Positions 8,976 to 18,783 of a stretch of DNA of 64,000 bases are shown here, in pieces. Both the position numbers and the translations under genes were made by a program. The notes beneath the pieces are model-generated. The model was not told where the DNA came from, did not search any database, and saw only the letters and a program-made list of their open reading frames with translations. Every line of letters starts with the position of its first letter. The stretch's first letter is position 1. This stretch comes from Xylophilus rhododendri (GTDB lineage: Bacteria > Pseudomonadota > Gammaproteobacteria > Burkholderiales > Burkholderiaceae_C), in assembly GCF_009906855.1 (NCBI RefSeq), contig NZ_CP047650.1, positions 806,001-870,000 of the forward strand, given 5' to 3'.

Positions 8976-10440
8976 GCTGCCCCAGCTCGACGTAGGCCTG
9001 CTCCACCGCGGGCGAGAAGGGCATGCCGCAGCTCAGGCGGATGAATCGTTCATAACGGCCGCTGTTGGAGAACATCGGCCCCGGCGCGATGCGGATGCCG
9101 CGCGCCAGCGCCTGCTCGTGCAGCAGCGTGGACGACGCGCCGTCCGGCAGTTCCAGCCACAGGCTGAGGCCGCCCGGCGGCAGGCTCAGGTGCACCCCCG
9201 GCGGGAAATGGCTGGCGATGGCCTGGGCGCTGGCCTCGCGCTGGGTGCGCAGTTCCGAACGCAGCTTGCGCAGCCGCCGGTCGAAGGACGGCGCGCTGAC
9301 GCCCCGCGCCGCCAGCAGCTGCGACCAGCTCTGCATGTTGCGGGTGCGGGCGTACTTCAGCATCTGCACCCGGGTGTGCCAGCGGCCGGCGTTCATCCAG
9401 CCCTGGCGCAGGCCGGGGGCGAAGGTCTTGTTGAAGGAGGCGCAGTAGATCACCTGGCCTTCGGTGTCCCAGGCCTTGATCGGGCGCGCGGGATGGGTGG
9501 ACTCGACCAGGTCGCGGTAGATGTCGTCCTCGATCAGCGCCAGGTCGTGTTCGGTGCAGAAGGCCAGCAGGCGCTGCTTGTGCGAATCGGGCATGACGCA
9601 GCCGGTGGGCATCTGCAGGTGCGGCACCACGATCACCGCCTTGATGCGCGGCTGGCTGCGCACCGCCAGCTCCAGCGCCTCCAGCGAGATGCCGGTGTGC
9701 GGGCTGCTGGGGATCTCCAGGGTGCGCAGCCCCTGCGTCTCGATGCCCTGCAGCAGGCCGAAGAAGGTGGGCGATTCCACCGCCACGATGTCACCCGGCT
9801 GGGTGACCGCGGCCAATGCCAGGTTCACCGCTTCCGAATTGCCCAGGGTGGCCATCACCTCTTCCGGCGCGATGCGCACGCCGCAGTCCAGCGCATGGCG
9901 GGCCATGGCGGCCTGGAATTCCGGATGCGTGCCGCGGATGGTGGCGCCGCGCAGCAGGATGTTGGGCTGCTCGCGCAGCAGCGCCGTCGCCAGGCGGTTG
10001 AGCGAGGCCGCGTCGAACAGCTCGGGCGCCGGCATGGCCGTGCCGAGGTCGATCTTCACATCGGCCTGCCGCGCCTTCTCCAGGAACAGCGAGATGCGGG
10101 GATTGATGCCGCTGAAGGGCGAGGCATCGATGTCGGTGGGGCTCTCCATCTCCAGGCTGGGCTCGCGTGCCGCCGGCAGCCGGGCCAGAGCCGGCTGGCG
10201 CACGAAGTAACCCACGCGCGGCCGGGCTTCGAGCTGGCCCTGCTCCTCCATCCACCGCAAGGCCTGCAGGCCGGTGGACAGGCTGACCTGGTGGCGCAGC
10301 ATCAGTTCGCGCACCGAGGGCATGCGGCTGCCCGGCGGCAGCGCGCCCTGCTCGATCGCCGAGCCGTAATGGCCGGCCAGTTGGCGGTACAGCAGTTCCT
10401 GATGCGGGGCGGCCTTGGCCGGGGTCGGGGATGACAGCAT
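8956..10440 (-). CDS. MocR-type winged-helix/aminotransferase regulator
   Basis: A 494-residue PLP-dependent regulator of the MocR group. Residues ~10-80 are a GntR-type winged helix (GSRMPSVRELMLRHQVSLST). Residues ~130-490 are a class I aminotransferase fold. The PLP lysine is visible in ASFNKTFAPGLRQGW, with the upstream D-D-I-Y motif in LIEDDIYRDL. MocR proteins regulate rather than catalyse, usually sensing an amine, amino acid or vitamin B6 form. The start at 10440 gives the normal family N-terminus; the frame stays open further upstream but only across the promoter region. It is divergent from the DUF2917 gene, the likely target. Confidence 0.92.
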   Translation of the reverse strand: MLSSPTPAKAAPHQELLYRQLAGHYGSAIEQGALPPGSRMPSVRELMLRHQVSLSTGLQALRWMEEQGQLEARPRVGYFVRQPALARLPAAREPSLEMESPTDIDASPFSGINPRISLFLEKARQADVKIDLGTAMPAPELFDAASLNRLATALLREQPNILLRGATIRGTHPEFQAAMARHALDCGVRIAPEEVMATLGNSEAVNLALAAVTQPGDIVAVESPTFFGLLQGIETQGLRTLEIPSSPHTGISLEALELAVRSQPRIKAVIVVPHLQMPTGCVMPDSHKQRLLAFCTEHDLALIEDDIYRDLVESTHPARPIKAWDTEGQVIYCASFNKTFAPGLRQGWMNAGRWHTRVQMLKYARTRNMQSWSQLLAARGVSAPSFDRRLRKLRSELRTQREASAQAIASHFPPGVHLSLPPGGLSLWLELPDGASSTLLHEQALARGIRIAPGPMFSNSGRYERFIRLSCGMPFSPAVEQAYVELGQLIRAML

Positions 10441-10463
10441 CGGGCCAATATCGCATCGTTGCC

Positions 10464-10485
10464 GCTGTACCGCAACAGATACAGC
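10464..10485. promoter_or_regulatory. Inverted repeat, candidate MocR operator
   Basis: GCTGTA and TACAGC form perfect 6-bp arms around a 10-bp spacer, 24 bp upstream of the MocR start. The right arm sits inside AACAGATACA, and a near copy, AACAGATTCA, occurs at 10510-10519, about three helical turns away. MocR proteins commonly bind paired direct repeats, so this could be the divergent operator. It is an inference from position and symmetry only. Confidence 0.45.
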
Positions 10486-10612
10486 TACCGTGAATTCCGG
10501 GCAGAACAGAACAGATTCAAATGCACTGATACGGTCGCTTCTGTTGTGGTCTGTGCCTGCCCTTCGAGGCAGCCAAAACCTACAGTGGAGTCTCCTAATA
10601 CGGGAGATCACC

Positions 10613-10969
10613 ATGTCTCTGAACAACCCTCTTTTGCAATCGATCGCCGCCCACCAAGAGCAACTCATCCACCTGGAAACCGGCAGCGAAGTGCGCTGCG
10701 TCGCCGGCTCGCTGCGCCTGCAGCTGGTCCACGAAGGACTCGCCATGACGCTGTCCGCCGGCCAGGCCACGCGTGTTCCGGCCGCCCAGTGGGTGGCGCT
10801 GGAAGGGCTGCAAGGCGCGCGTTTCTCGGTGCAGTGTCACGCTGATGAAGTGGCCTCGCAGCCGGTGCTGCCGGTGCAACAGGGCCGTGCGGCCCAGGCC
10901 GGCATCTGGCACACGGTGGCGGCAGCGCTGGCGCGGCTGACGCAGCGGCGCGGCCCTCGCACGGCCTGA
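10613..10969 (+). CDS. DUF2917 family protein
   Basis: A 118-residue cytoplasmic protein of the DUF2917 type, whose members are small cupin-like beta proteins of unknown function found beside MocR regulators in Burkholderiales. Residues ~18-80 carry the family-like pattern with LETGSEVRCVAGSLRLQL and ATRVPAAQWVALEGL. There is no signal peptide. A GGGAG ribosome-binding site lies 7 bp before the ATG at 10613, which fixes this start over an upstream open extension. It is divergent from the MocR gene and probably controlled by it. The family assignment is from memory of the pattern and neighbourhood. Confidence 0.82.
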   Translation: MSLNNPLLQSIAAHQEQLIHLETGSEVRCVAGSLRLQLVHEGLAMTLSAGQATRVPAAQWVALEGLQGARFSVQCHADEVASQPVLPVQQGRAAQAGIWHTVAAALARLTQRRGPRTA

Positions 10970-11048
10970 GGACGGCGCAGCGCGGGCTGCGTGGTGGGTT
11001 TTAAATCTGGATACAGATGAATGATTTCTGAATGGTAAGTTCAGCTTC

Positions 11049-11342
11049 ATGAATGTGATCGCCGGAATCCCCACCACCTCGCTCGCAGCGCTTTTCCTGG
11101 GACTGGGCGTGGCGGGGCTGGTCCTGTTTCTCTGTTTCGACAAGCTGCCCCGCAAGCTGGCGCTTGCGGCCGCCGTCGCATTCGCCCTGGCGGAGCTATC
11201 GACCCTGTCCGTGGTGTCGGTGGGCCTTGCCTACGACCCGATGGAGCGGGGCCCGATGCCGCAGGCCCAGGCCGAGGCGCAGCGCGCGCCCGGCCAGCAG
11301 TCGGCGCAGACGTCACGGCCGAACACAGCCTCCGGGACCTGA
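11049..11342 (+). CDS. Small hypothetical membrane protein
   Basis: A 97-residue protein I do not recognise. It has two predicted TM helices (about residues 9-28 and 38-60) separated by a short basic loop (DKLPRKL), then a hydrophilic Gln/Ala/Pro-rich tail. There is no strong ribosome-binding site. Upstream lies a short inverted repeat, ATCTG-GATA-CAGAT (11005-11018), of unknown meaning. It stands alone between the DUF2917 gene and recC. The coherent membrane profile favours a real gene, but short frames arise by chance in DNA this rich in G+C. Confidence 0.55.
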   Translation: MNVIAGIPTTSLAALFLGLGVAGLVLFLCFDKLPRKLALAAAVAFALAELSTLSVVSVGLAYDPMERGPMPQAQAEAQRAPGQQSAQTSRPNTASGT

Positions 11343-11467
11343 GGCGACATCCTTCTTCCTGCGCGCGCACCGGCCAGCACCGGCCGGGCGGGCATTCGGT
11401 GGACATCCGCCGCTGAAGCGGCCGGCCGGCGTTTAGGATCGTCCTTCCGCCCGCCGCCCCGTCACCG

Positions 11468-14400
11468 ATGTCCTCAGCAGAAAACCATCCCTGGAACGGC
11501 TTCATGGCCGTTCACGGCAACCAGCCCGAACAGCTGCGCGACCTCATGCTGGCCTGGGCCGCGCGCCATCCGCTGGCGCCCCTGGAAGACGAACGCATCC
11601 TGGTGCAGAGCAACGGCGTGGCGCAGTGGCTCAAGCTCTCACTGGCGCGCGATCCGGCGCAGGGCGGCATCGGCATCGCGGCCGCCCTGCGCATGGAGCT
11701 GCCCTCGCGTTTCTTCTGGCAGGCCTACCGCGCGGTGCTGGGCGCCGAGGGTGTGCCGGCCACCTCGCCTTTCGACAAGCAATTGCTGGTCTGGCGCCTG
11801 ATGCGCCTGCTGCCCGCGCTGCTGCAGGAGCCGGTGTTCGCGCCGCTGGAGCGTTTCCTGCAGGACGACAGCGACATGCGAAAACGCTGGCAGCTGGCCC
11901 AGCGCCTGGCCGACCTGTTCGACCAGTACCAGGTCTACCGCGCCGACTGGCTGGCCGACTGGGCCGCGGACCGCGACGAACTGCTGACCAGCCGACACGG
12001 CCGCCAGGAGGTGCCCCAAGCCCTCGCCTGGCAACCCCGGCTGTGGCGCGCGCTGCTGGACGACGTCGGCGTGAAGCCCGCCGAAACCAGCCGCGCCGCC
12101 GTGCACCGCCGCTTCCTCGCAGCAGCCGAAGCCTGGGACCACGACGAGGCCCCGGCCGGCCTGCCGCGCCGGCTCATCGTCTTCGGCATCTCGTCGCTGC
12201 CGCAGCAGGCGCTGGAGGTGCTGGCCGCCCTGTCGCGCTGGGTGCAGGTGCTGCTGTGCGTGCACAACCCCAGCGAGCACGACTGGTCCCACATCGTCGC
12301 CGACCAGGACCTGCTGCGCGCCGGCCGCCAGCGCCAGCGCCGCCGCGCCGGCAGCCCGGCCGAGGTGCCCGAGGACCAGTTGCACCTGCATGCCCAGCCC
12401 CTGCTGGCGGCCTGGGGCAAGCAGGGCCGCGACTTCATCCGCCTGCTCGACCAGCACGACGAACACGAGCGCTACGCCGGCCGCTTCGCCGCCATCGACC
12501 AGCGCATCGACTGCTTCGTGCCCAATGCCGGCGACACCCTGCTGCGCCAGCTGCAGGACGACATCCGCGCCCTGCGCCCGCTGCACGAGACCCGCGCCAC
12601 CTGGCCCGCGCTGGACGCGGCGGCCGATGCATCCCTGCGCTTTCACATCGTGCACAGCCCGCAGCGCGAGGTGGAGGTGCTGCACGACCAGCTGCTGGCC
12701 GCCTTCGCCGCCGACTCGACACTCACCCCGCGCGACGTGATCGTGATGGTGCCGGACATCGCCGCCTACGCACCGCACATCCAGGCCGTCTTCGGCCTGC
12801 TGCCGGCGGACGACGCGCGCCACATCGCCTTCCATGTGGCCGACCGCGAACAGCGCCACCACGACCCGCTGCTGGTGGCGCTGGAAAGCCTGCTCGCCCT
12901 GCCCGACTCCCGCCTGGCCACCAGCGACATCCTGGACCTGCTCGAAGTACCGGCCCTGCAGGCGCGCTTTCGCATCGCCGACGAAGACCTGCCGCTGCTG
13001 CGCCGCTGGATCGCCGCCGCCCATGTGCGCTGGGGCCTGCATGCCGAGCACCGCGAGTCGCTCGCCCTGCCCGCCGGCATGGCGCAGAACAGCTGGGACT
13101 TCGGCCTGCAGCGCATGCTGCTCGGCTATGCCGTCGGCAGCGGAGGCGCCTGGGAAGGCGTGGAGCCGCTGGCCGAGATCGGCGGGCTGGACGCGGCCGT
13201 GCTCGGCCCGCTGGTCGATCTGGTGAACGCGGTCGAAGCGCTCTGGCGCCAATTGAGCACCGACGCCACGCCGGCCGAATGGGCGCTGCGCCTGCGCGGC
13301 CTGCTGGAGACCTTCTTCGAAGCCGAGGACGGCAGCGACGGCTTCACCCTGGTCAATCTCGACAGCGCCCTGCAGTCCTGGCTGGAGGCCTGCGACAGCG
13401 CCGGCATGCACGACGAACTGCCGCTGTGCGTGGTGCGCGAAGCCTGGCTGGAGCGCCTGGATGCGGCCGGACTGGAGCAGCCCTTCTTCTCCGGCGCGGT
13501 CACCTTCGCCACGCTGCTGCCGATGCGTGCGATTCCCTTCCGGGTGGTGGCGCTGCTGGGCATGAACGACGGCGACTATCCGCGCGCCCGGCCGGCCATG
13601 GACTTCGACCTGATGCGCGCCGACTACCGCCCCGGCGACCGCTCGCGCCGCGAGGACGACCGCTACCTGTTCCTGGAAGCGCTGCTGTCGGCGCGCGACC
13701 GGCTGCATGTGAGCTGGGTCGGCCGCAGCATCCAGGACCAGTCCGAGCGCCCGGCCTCGGTGCTGGTGGCGCAGCTGCGCGAACACATCGCGGCCGGCTG
13801 GCGGCTGGCGGGCGACGAGGCCGTGGCACAGGCCTACGCCGGCGAGCGGCTGCTGGATCGCCTCACGCTGACGCACCGCCTGCAGCCCTTCGACGATGCC
13901 TATTTCACCGCCGGCGGCGATCCGCGCCTGTTCAGTTATGCCCGCGAATGGCATGCCGAGCCGCAGGCGCAGGCCCCGGCGGCCGCAGCCGCGCTGGCGC
14001 CATGGGACTTCGAAGGCCCGCTCACCCTGAAGACGCTGACCGCCTTCCTGAAGGACCCCGTCGGCCAGTTCCTGCAGCAGCGGCTGCAGGTGCACCTGCG
14101 GCTGTACGAAGAGGCCAGCGCCGACCAGGAACCCTTCGCGCTCGACGGCCTGAAGAACTGGTCGCTGCAGGACGAACTCATCCAGGCGCAAGCCGCCGCC
14201 ATGGCCCGCGGCGAGCCGCGCGAGGCGGTGCTGCAGGACCGGCTGGAGCGTATCGCCCGGCGCGGCGAACTGCCGGTGGGCGTGTTCTCGCTGCTGCAGC
14301 AGGAAGACCTGCGCGAGCCGATGGAGCGCATGTTCGGCAACTACGCGGAGGCGCTCCAGACCTGGCCCCTGCCGCTGCCGGACGCCTGGCTGGAGCACGA

Positions 14401-15010
14401 AACCGCGAGCGCCGCCGGGCCGGTGCGTTTCGAGGATTCGCTGGATTCCCTGCATGCCGACGCCGCCGGAAAGCGCTGCCGCATCCTGCTCGACAGCGGC
14501 TCCCTGGTGGATGGCATCCGCACGCCGAGCTATCGCCTCGACCAGCTGCTGGCGCCCTGGGTCGCCCATGTGGCCGCGCAGCTCGACGGCCAGCCGCTCA
14601 GCACCCACATCATCAGCAAGGTCGGCAGCGTGACCCTGCGGCCGCTGACCCGGGAGCAGGCAGGGAACTACTGGTCCACCCTGATCGATGCCTGGCAGCA
14701 AGGCATGCGCCGCCCCCTGCCCTTCGCCCGGAAAACCGCCGCGGCCTGGCTCAACGCCAAGGGATCGAACGACGAGAGGCGGGACAAGGCTCGCGCCAGG
14801 TACGAGCTGCACGACCCCGAACAACAGCAGTTCGGCGAGCGCCACGACAACCCCGCCCTGGCGCGTGCCTATGCGGACTTCGATGCCCTGTGGTCGGACG
14901 GCGAATTCGCCGACTGGATAGACCGGCTGCTCAAGCCCATCGACCAGGCCATAGAACGCGCCAGCGACAAAACACGCGGCGCCGAGACAGACACCGGAGA
15001 AGCGGCATGA
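11468..15010 (+). CDS. recC: Exodeoxyribonuclease V subunit gamma (RecC)
   Basis: A 1180-residue RecC subunit of the RecBCD helicase-nuclease. RecC holds the complex together, splits the strands and scans for Chi. The start is typical for the family (FMAVHGNQPEQLRDLMLAW, then LVQSNGVAQWLKL). An inactivated helicase-like core follows, including IPFRVVALLGMNDGDYPRARP at about residue 680 (split: IPFRVVALLGMND, then GDYPRARP). Length matches the usual ~1120-1180. Its stop overlaps the recB start by 4 bp (ATGA), and recD follows in the same way, with no ptrA gene between as in E. coli. Confidence 0.96.
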   Translation: MSSAENHPWNGFMAVHGNQPEQLRDLMLAWAARHPLAPLEDERILVQSNGVAQWLKLSLARDPAQGGIGIAAALRMELPSRFFWQAYRAVLGAEGVPATSPFDKQLLVWRLMRLLPALLQEPVFAPLERFLQDDSDMRKRWQLAQRLADLFDQYQVYRADWLADWAADRDELLTSRHGRQEVPQALAWQPRLWRALLDDVGVKPAETSRAAVHRRFLAAAEAWDHDEAPAGLPRRLIVFGISSLPQQALEVLAALSRWVQVLLCVHNPSEHDWSHIVADQDLLRAGRQRQRRRAGSPAEVPEDQLHLHAQPLLAAWGKQGRDFIRLLDQHDEHERYAGRFAAIDQRIDCFVPNAGDTLLRQLQDDIRALRPLHETRATWPALDAAADASLRFHIVHSPQREVEVLHDQLLAAFAADSTLTPRDVIVMVPDIAAYAPHIQAVFGLLPADDARHIAFHVADREQRHHDPLLVALESLLALPDSRLATSDILDLLEVPALQARFRIADEDLPLLRRWIAAAHVRWGLHAEHRESLALPAGMAQNSWDFGLQRMLLGYAVGSGGAWEGVEPLAEIGGLDAAVLGPLVDLVNAVEALWRQLSTDATPAEWALRLRGLLETFFEAEDGSDGFTLVNLDSALQSWLEACDSAGMHDELPLCVVREAWLERLDAAGLEQPFFSGAVTFATLLPMRAIPFRVVALLGMNDGDYPRARPAMDFDLMRADYRPGDRSRREDDRYLFLEALLSARDRLHVSWVGRSIQDQSERPASVLVAQLREHIAAGWRLAGDEAVAQAYAGERLLDRLTLTHRLQPFDDAYFTAGGDPRLFSYAREWHAEPQAQAPAAAAALAPWDFEGPLTLKTLTAFLKDPVGQFLQQRLQVHLRLYEEASADQEPFALDGLKNWSLQDELIQAQAAAMARGEPREAVLQDRLERIARRGELPVGVFSLLQQEDLREPMERMFGNYAEALQTWPLPLPDAWLEHETASAAGPVRFEDSLDSLHADAAGKRCRILLDSGSLVDGIRTPSYRLDQLLAPWVAHVAAQLDGQPLSTHIISKVGSVTLRPLTREQAGNYWSTLIDAWQQGMRRPLPFARKTAAAWLNAKGSNDERRDKARARYELHDPEQQQFGERHDNPALARAYADFDALWSDGEFADWIDRLLKPIDQAIERASDKTRGAETDTGEAA

Positions 15011-18000
15011 GCCCCGACCTGCAGCCCGCCCACCTGCCGCCCCTGCTGGACCCCTTGCGTTTCCCGCTCAGCGGCAGCCGGCTGATCGAGGCCAGCGCCG
15101 GCACCGGCAAGACCTTCACCATCGCCGCGCTCTATCTGCGCCTGGTGCTGGGCCATGGCGGCGAGGCGGCCTTCAGCCGCGCGCTGACGCCGCCCGATAT
15201 CCTGGTCGTCACCTTCACCGACGCCGCCACCAAGGAGTTGCGCGACCGCATCCGCGCCCGGCTCTCGGAGGCCGCCGACGCCTTCCTGCAGGAGCCCGCC
15301 ACGGTGCCAGCGCTGTCGCCCGGCGAGGACCTGCTCTACGACCTGCGCGCCGACTACCCCTGCGCCGACTGGCCGCGCTGCGCCCGCCTGCTGCGGCTGG
15401 CGGCGGAGTGGATGGACGAATCCGCCGTCTCCACCATCCACGGCTGGTGCGCCCGCATGCTGAGCGAACATGCTTTCGACAGCGGCAGCCTGTTCACCCA
15501 GGCCCTGCAGGCCGACCAGAGCGGCCTGCAGGCGGAGGCCGAGCGCGACTACTGGCGCAGCCATGTGGCGCATCTGGGCGAGGCCGATGCGCGCCAGTTC
15601 CGCGAGTGGTGGAAGACACCCAAGGATTTCTGGAAACAGGTGCGGCAGCTGCTGAAGGTGCAGTCCGCGCTGCCGCCCGGCCTGCCGATGGGCCAGGCCC
15701 TGGCGCCGGCCCGCGCGGCCCAGGCGCTGGCCCTGGAGCCGGTGAAGGCGCCCTGGCGCGGCGAGAGCGGCTGGGCGATGGAGCTGCTGGGCCTGCTGGA
15801 CCAGGGTTTCGCCGCCGGCCATTTCAAGATGCCCGCGCGCAAGGACTGGATGCACAAGCTGCGCGCCTGGGCCGAGAGCGACTCCGCCGCGCCCTGCTTC
15901 AAGAGCACCGACACGGCGGCCAAGCGTTTGACTCGCCCCGCGATGCGGGCCGCCTGGCAGAAGGGCGATCCCGAAGCCCTGCTTTCGCATCCCGCCTGGC
16001 CCGCGCTGGAACGCATGCAGGCCGACATCGCCGGCCTGCCCGACGGCAGCGAGGCCGTGCTGTGCCACGCCGCCCACTGGATCGCCGCGCGCCAGCAGAC
16101 CGAGCAGGCACGCCGGGCGGAGATGGGTTTCGACGACCTGCTGTCGCGCCTGGACGCCGCGCTCGGCGGTCCCAACGGCGCACGCCTGGCCGCGCTGATC
16201 CGCGAGCAGTTCCCGGTGGCGCTGATCGACGAGTTCCAGGACACCGACCCGGTGCAGTACCGCATCTTCGACCGCATCTACGGCGTGGCCGCGCACGACC
16301 CGTCCTGCGCGCTGGTGCTGATCGGCGATCCCAAGCAGGCGATCTACGGCTTTCGCGGCGCCGACATCCACACCTATCTGCATGCGCGGCGCGACACCGA
16401 GGGCCGCCATGCCACGCTGGGCCGCAACTTCCGCTCCAGCGATGCGATGGTGGCCGCCGTGAACCATGTCTTCCACCGCGCCGAGGAGCGGACGCAGGGC
16501 GAAGGCGCCTTCCTGTTCCGCGCGGCGCAGGGCAATCCGGTGCCCTTCCAGCGGATGGATGCGCGGGGCCGCAAGGAAGTCTGGACACGCGGCGAAGACG
16601 TACCCGCCGCTCTGACCCTGTGGCAATGGCCGCAGGACCCGGAACAGAAAAGCGCCCCGACGGCCGAGGCAGTGCGCTCGCGCGGCGCGCAGGCCTGCGC
16701 CGCCCACATCACCGAACTGCTGGCCGAAGGGCGGGCGGGCCGCAGCGGCTTCGTCCACCCGGACGGCCGCCTGCAGGGCCTCAAACCCAGCGACATCGCG
16801 GTGCTGGTCAACAGCGGCGTGCAGGCGGACGCGGTGCGGCGGGCCCTGTCGCGGCACGGCGTGCGCAGCGTCTACCTGTCGGACCGCAGTTCGGTCTTCG
16901 CCAGCCCTTTGGCGGCCGACCTGCAGCGCCTGCTCTTCGCCTGCGCCGAACCCGACGACAACCGCGCCCTGCACACCGCCCTGGGCTGCGCGCTGCTCGG
17001 CCGCAGCTGGGCCTGGCTCGACCGGCTGGGCCACGACGAACTGCAGTGGGAGGCATTGCTGCTGCAGTTCCGCGGCTACCGGCAGCTCTGGGCCCGCCAG
17101 GGCGTGCTGCCGATGCTGCGCCATCTGCTGCAGGACTTCGAGGTGCCCCAGCGCCTGCGCGCCGCCCAGGACGAGCGCGGCCTGACCGATGTGCTGCACC
17201 TGGCCGAGCTGCTCCAGCAGGCCAGCGTGCGCCTGGACGGCCAACATGCGCTGATCCGCTGGCTGGCCGAGGAAAGGCTGGAGCCCGGCCAGGACAACGA
17301 CGAACGAAAGCTGCGCCTGGAAAGCGATGCCGCCCTGGTCAAGGTGGTCACCATCCACAAGTCCAAGGGCCTGGAATATCCGCTGGTCTTCCTGCCCTTC
17401 GCCAATGTCTTCCGCGCCGCCACGGCCAAGGACATGCCGCTGAAATGGACCGACGCCGGGGGCACATCGCGCATCGACCTGAACGGCACCAGCGCCGCCG
17501 TGGAAGCGGTGGACCGCGAACGCCTGGGCGAGGACCTGCGCAAGCTCTACGTGGCCCTGACCCGGGCGCGCCATGCGACCTGGGTGGCCACCGCGCCGGT
17601 CAAGGACCTGGAACGCAGCGCGCTCGGTTATCTGCTCGGCGGCGGCGCATCCCTGGCCGGCCCGGCGCTGCCCGAAGCCCTGCACACACTCGCCGCCGGC
17701 GACGAGGCGATCGCCGTAGAGCCCCTGCCCGAACCGACCGACCTGGTGCTGCCGCCCGAAACCGACAGCCGCGAACCCGCCCCCGAACCGCCGCTGCCCA
17801 CCAGCCTGCGCGAGCCCTGGTGGGTGACCAGCTATTCGGGCCTGAACCGCACCGCGGCCATGCCCCTGGACGACGGCGACACCATCCCCGCGACCGCGCC
17901 CGACAGCGCCACCCAGGATGTCTACACCGAGAGCCTGCGCGATGCGCTGGACAGCGCGGCGCCGCTCGCCGCCCCGGCCAGCGCGGCCGGCCTGCATGCT

Positions 18001-18783
18001 TTCCCGCGCGGCGCCGGACCCGGCCTCTTCCTGCACGGCCTGCTCGAATGGGCCGGCCAGCAGGGCTTCGCCCGCCTGCGCACCGATGCCGCCCTGCAGG
18101 CGGAACTGGCCGAGCTGGTCGCCAGACGGTGCCGGCAGCGCGGCTGGGACGCCTGGGCCGATCCGCTGCGCGCCTGGCTGCTGGCCTGGATCGAGACACC
18201 GCTGCGCCTGACCGGGCTGGAGGCCGCATCGCCCATCGCACCCGCCGAGCTGTCGCCATCGCAGTACCAGGTCGAGATGGAGTTCTGGTTCGCGGTGAAC
18301 CACACCGGCACACTCGCCCTCGACGCCCTGGTGCGCCGCCACACCCTGGGCGGCGCGCCGCGGCCGGCGCTGCTGCCGCGCCAGGTCAACGGCATGCTCA
18401 AGGGCTTCATCGACCTGACTTTCGAACACGAGGGCCGCTACTACGTGGCCGACTACAAATCCAACGCCCTGGGACCGGACGCAGCCGCCTACAGCGCCGA
18501 GGCCATGGGCGCGGCGATCCTGCAGGCCCGCTACGACCTGCAGTACGTGCTCTACGTCTACGCCCTGCACCGCCTGCTGCGCAGCCGCCTGCCGGACTAC
18601 GACTACGAGCGCCATGTCGGCGGCGCCGTCTACCTCTTCCTGCGCGGCGGCGACGCCCCCACCCAGGGCCTGCACTGCGAACGCCCGCCCCTCGCGCTGA
18701 TGGAGGCGATGGACCGGCTGTTCGCCGGGGGCCCCACATCGCCCGGCGAGCCCGCGTCCGCCGACCTGTCCGCCATCGCATGA
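15007..18783 (+). CDS. recB: Exodeoxyribonuclease V subunit beta (RecB)
   Basis: A 1258-residue 3'-5' helicase and nuclease subunit of RecBCD. The N-terminal UvrD-type helicase shows Walker A in EASAGTGKTFTIAALY (about residue 28), DEFQDTDPVQYRIFD, GDPKQAIYGFRGADIHTYL and, further on, TIHKSKGLEYPLVFLPFAN and YVALTRAR. The C-terminal RecB nuclease domain has the metal-binding FIDLTFEHEGRYYVADYKSN. All key residues are present, so it should be active. The ATG at 15007 overlaps the recC stop. The protein is slightly longer than the E. coli one (about 1180). Confidence 0.97.
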   Translation: MSPDLQPAHLPPLLDPLRFPLSGSRLIEASAGTGKTFTIAALYLRLVLGHGGEAAFSRALTPPDILVVTFTDAATKELRDRIRARLSEAADAFLQEPATVPALSPGEDLLYDLRADYPCADWPRCARLLRLAAEWMDESAVSTIHGWCARMLSEHAFDSGSLFTQALQADQSGLQAEAERDYWRSHVAHLGEADARQFREWWKTPKDFWKQVRQLLKVQSALPPGLPMGQALAPARAAQALALEPVKAPWRGESGWAMELLGLLDQGFAAGHFKMPARKDWMHKLRAWAESDSAAPCFKSTDTAAKRLTRPAMRAAWQKGDPEALLSHPAWPALERMQADIAGLPDGSEAVLCHAAHWIAARQQTEQARRAEMGFDDLLSRLDAALGGPNGARLAALIREQFPVALIDEFQDTDPVQYRIFDRIYGVAAHDPSCALVLIGDPKQAIYGFRGADIHTYLHARRDTEGRHATLGRNFRSSDAMVAAVNHVFHRAEERTQGEGAFLFRAAQGNPVPFQRMDARGRKEVWTRGEDVPAALTLWQWPQDPEQKSAPTAEAVRSRGAQACAAHITELLAEGRAGRSGFVHPDGRLQGLKPSDIAVLVNSGVQADAVRRALSRHGVRSVYLSDRSSVFASPLAADLQRLLFACAEPDDNRALHTALGCALLGRSWAWLDRLGHDELQWEALLLQFRGYRQLWARQGVLPMLRHLLQDFEVPQRLRAAQDERGLTDVLHLAELLQQASVRLDGQHALIRWLAEERLEPGQDNDERKLRLESDAALVKVVTIHKSKGLEYPLVFLPFANVFRAATAKDMPLKWTDAGGTSRIDLNGTSAAVEAVDRERLGEDLRKLYVALTRARHATWVATAPVKDLERSALGYLLGGGASLAGPALPEALHTLAAGDEAIAVEPLPEPTDLVLPPETDSREPAPEPPLPTSLREPWWVTSYSGLNRTAAMPLDDGDTIPATAPDSATQDVYTESLRDALDSAAPLAAPASAAGLHAFPRGAGPGLFLHGLLEWAGQQGFARLRTDAALQAELAELVARRCRQRGWDAWADPLRAWLLAWIETPLRLTGLEAASPIAPAELSPSQYQVEMEFWFAVNHTGTLALDALVRRHTLGGAPRPALLPRQVNGMLKGFIDLTFEHEGRYYVADYKSNALGPDAAAYSAEAMGAAILQARYDLQYVLYVYALHRLLRSRLPDYDYERHVGGAVYLFLRGGDAPTQGLHCERPPLALMEAMDRLFAGGPTSPGEPASADLSAIA

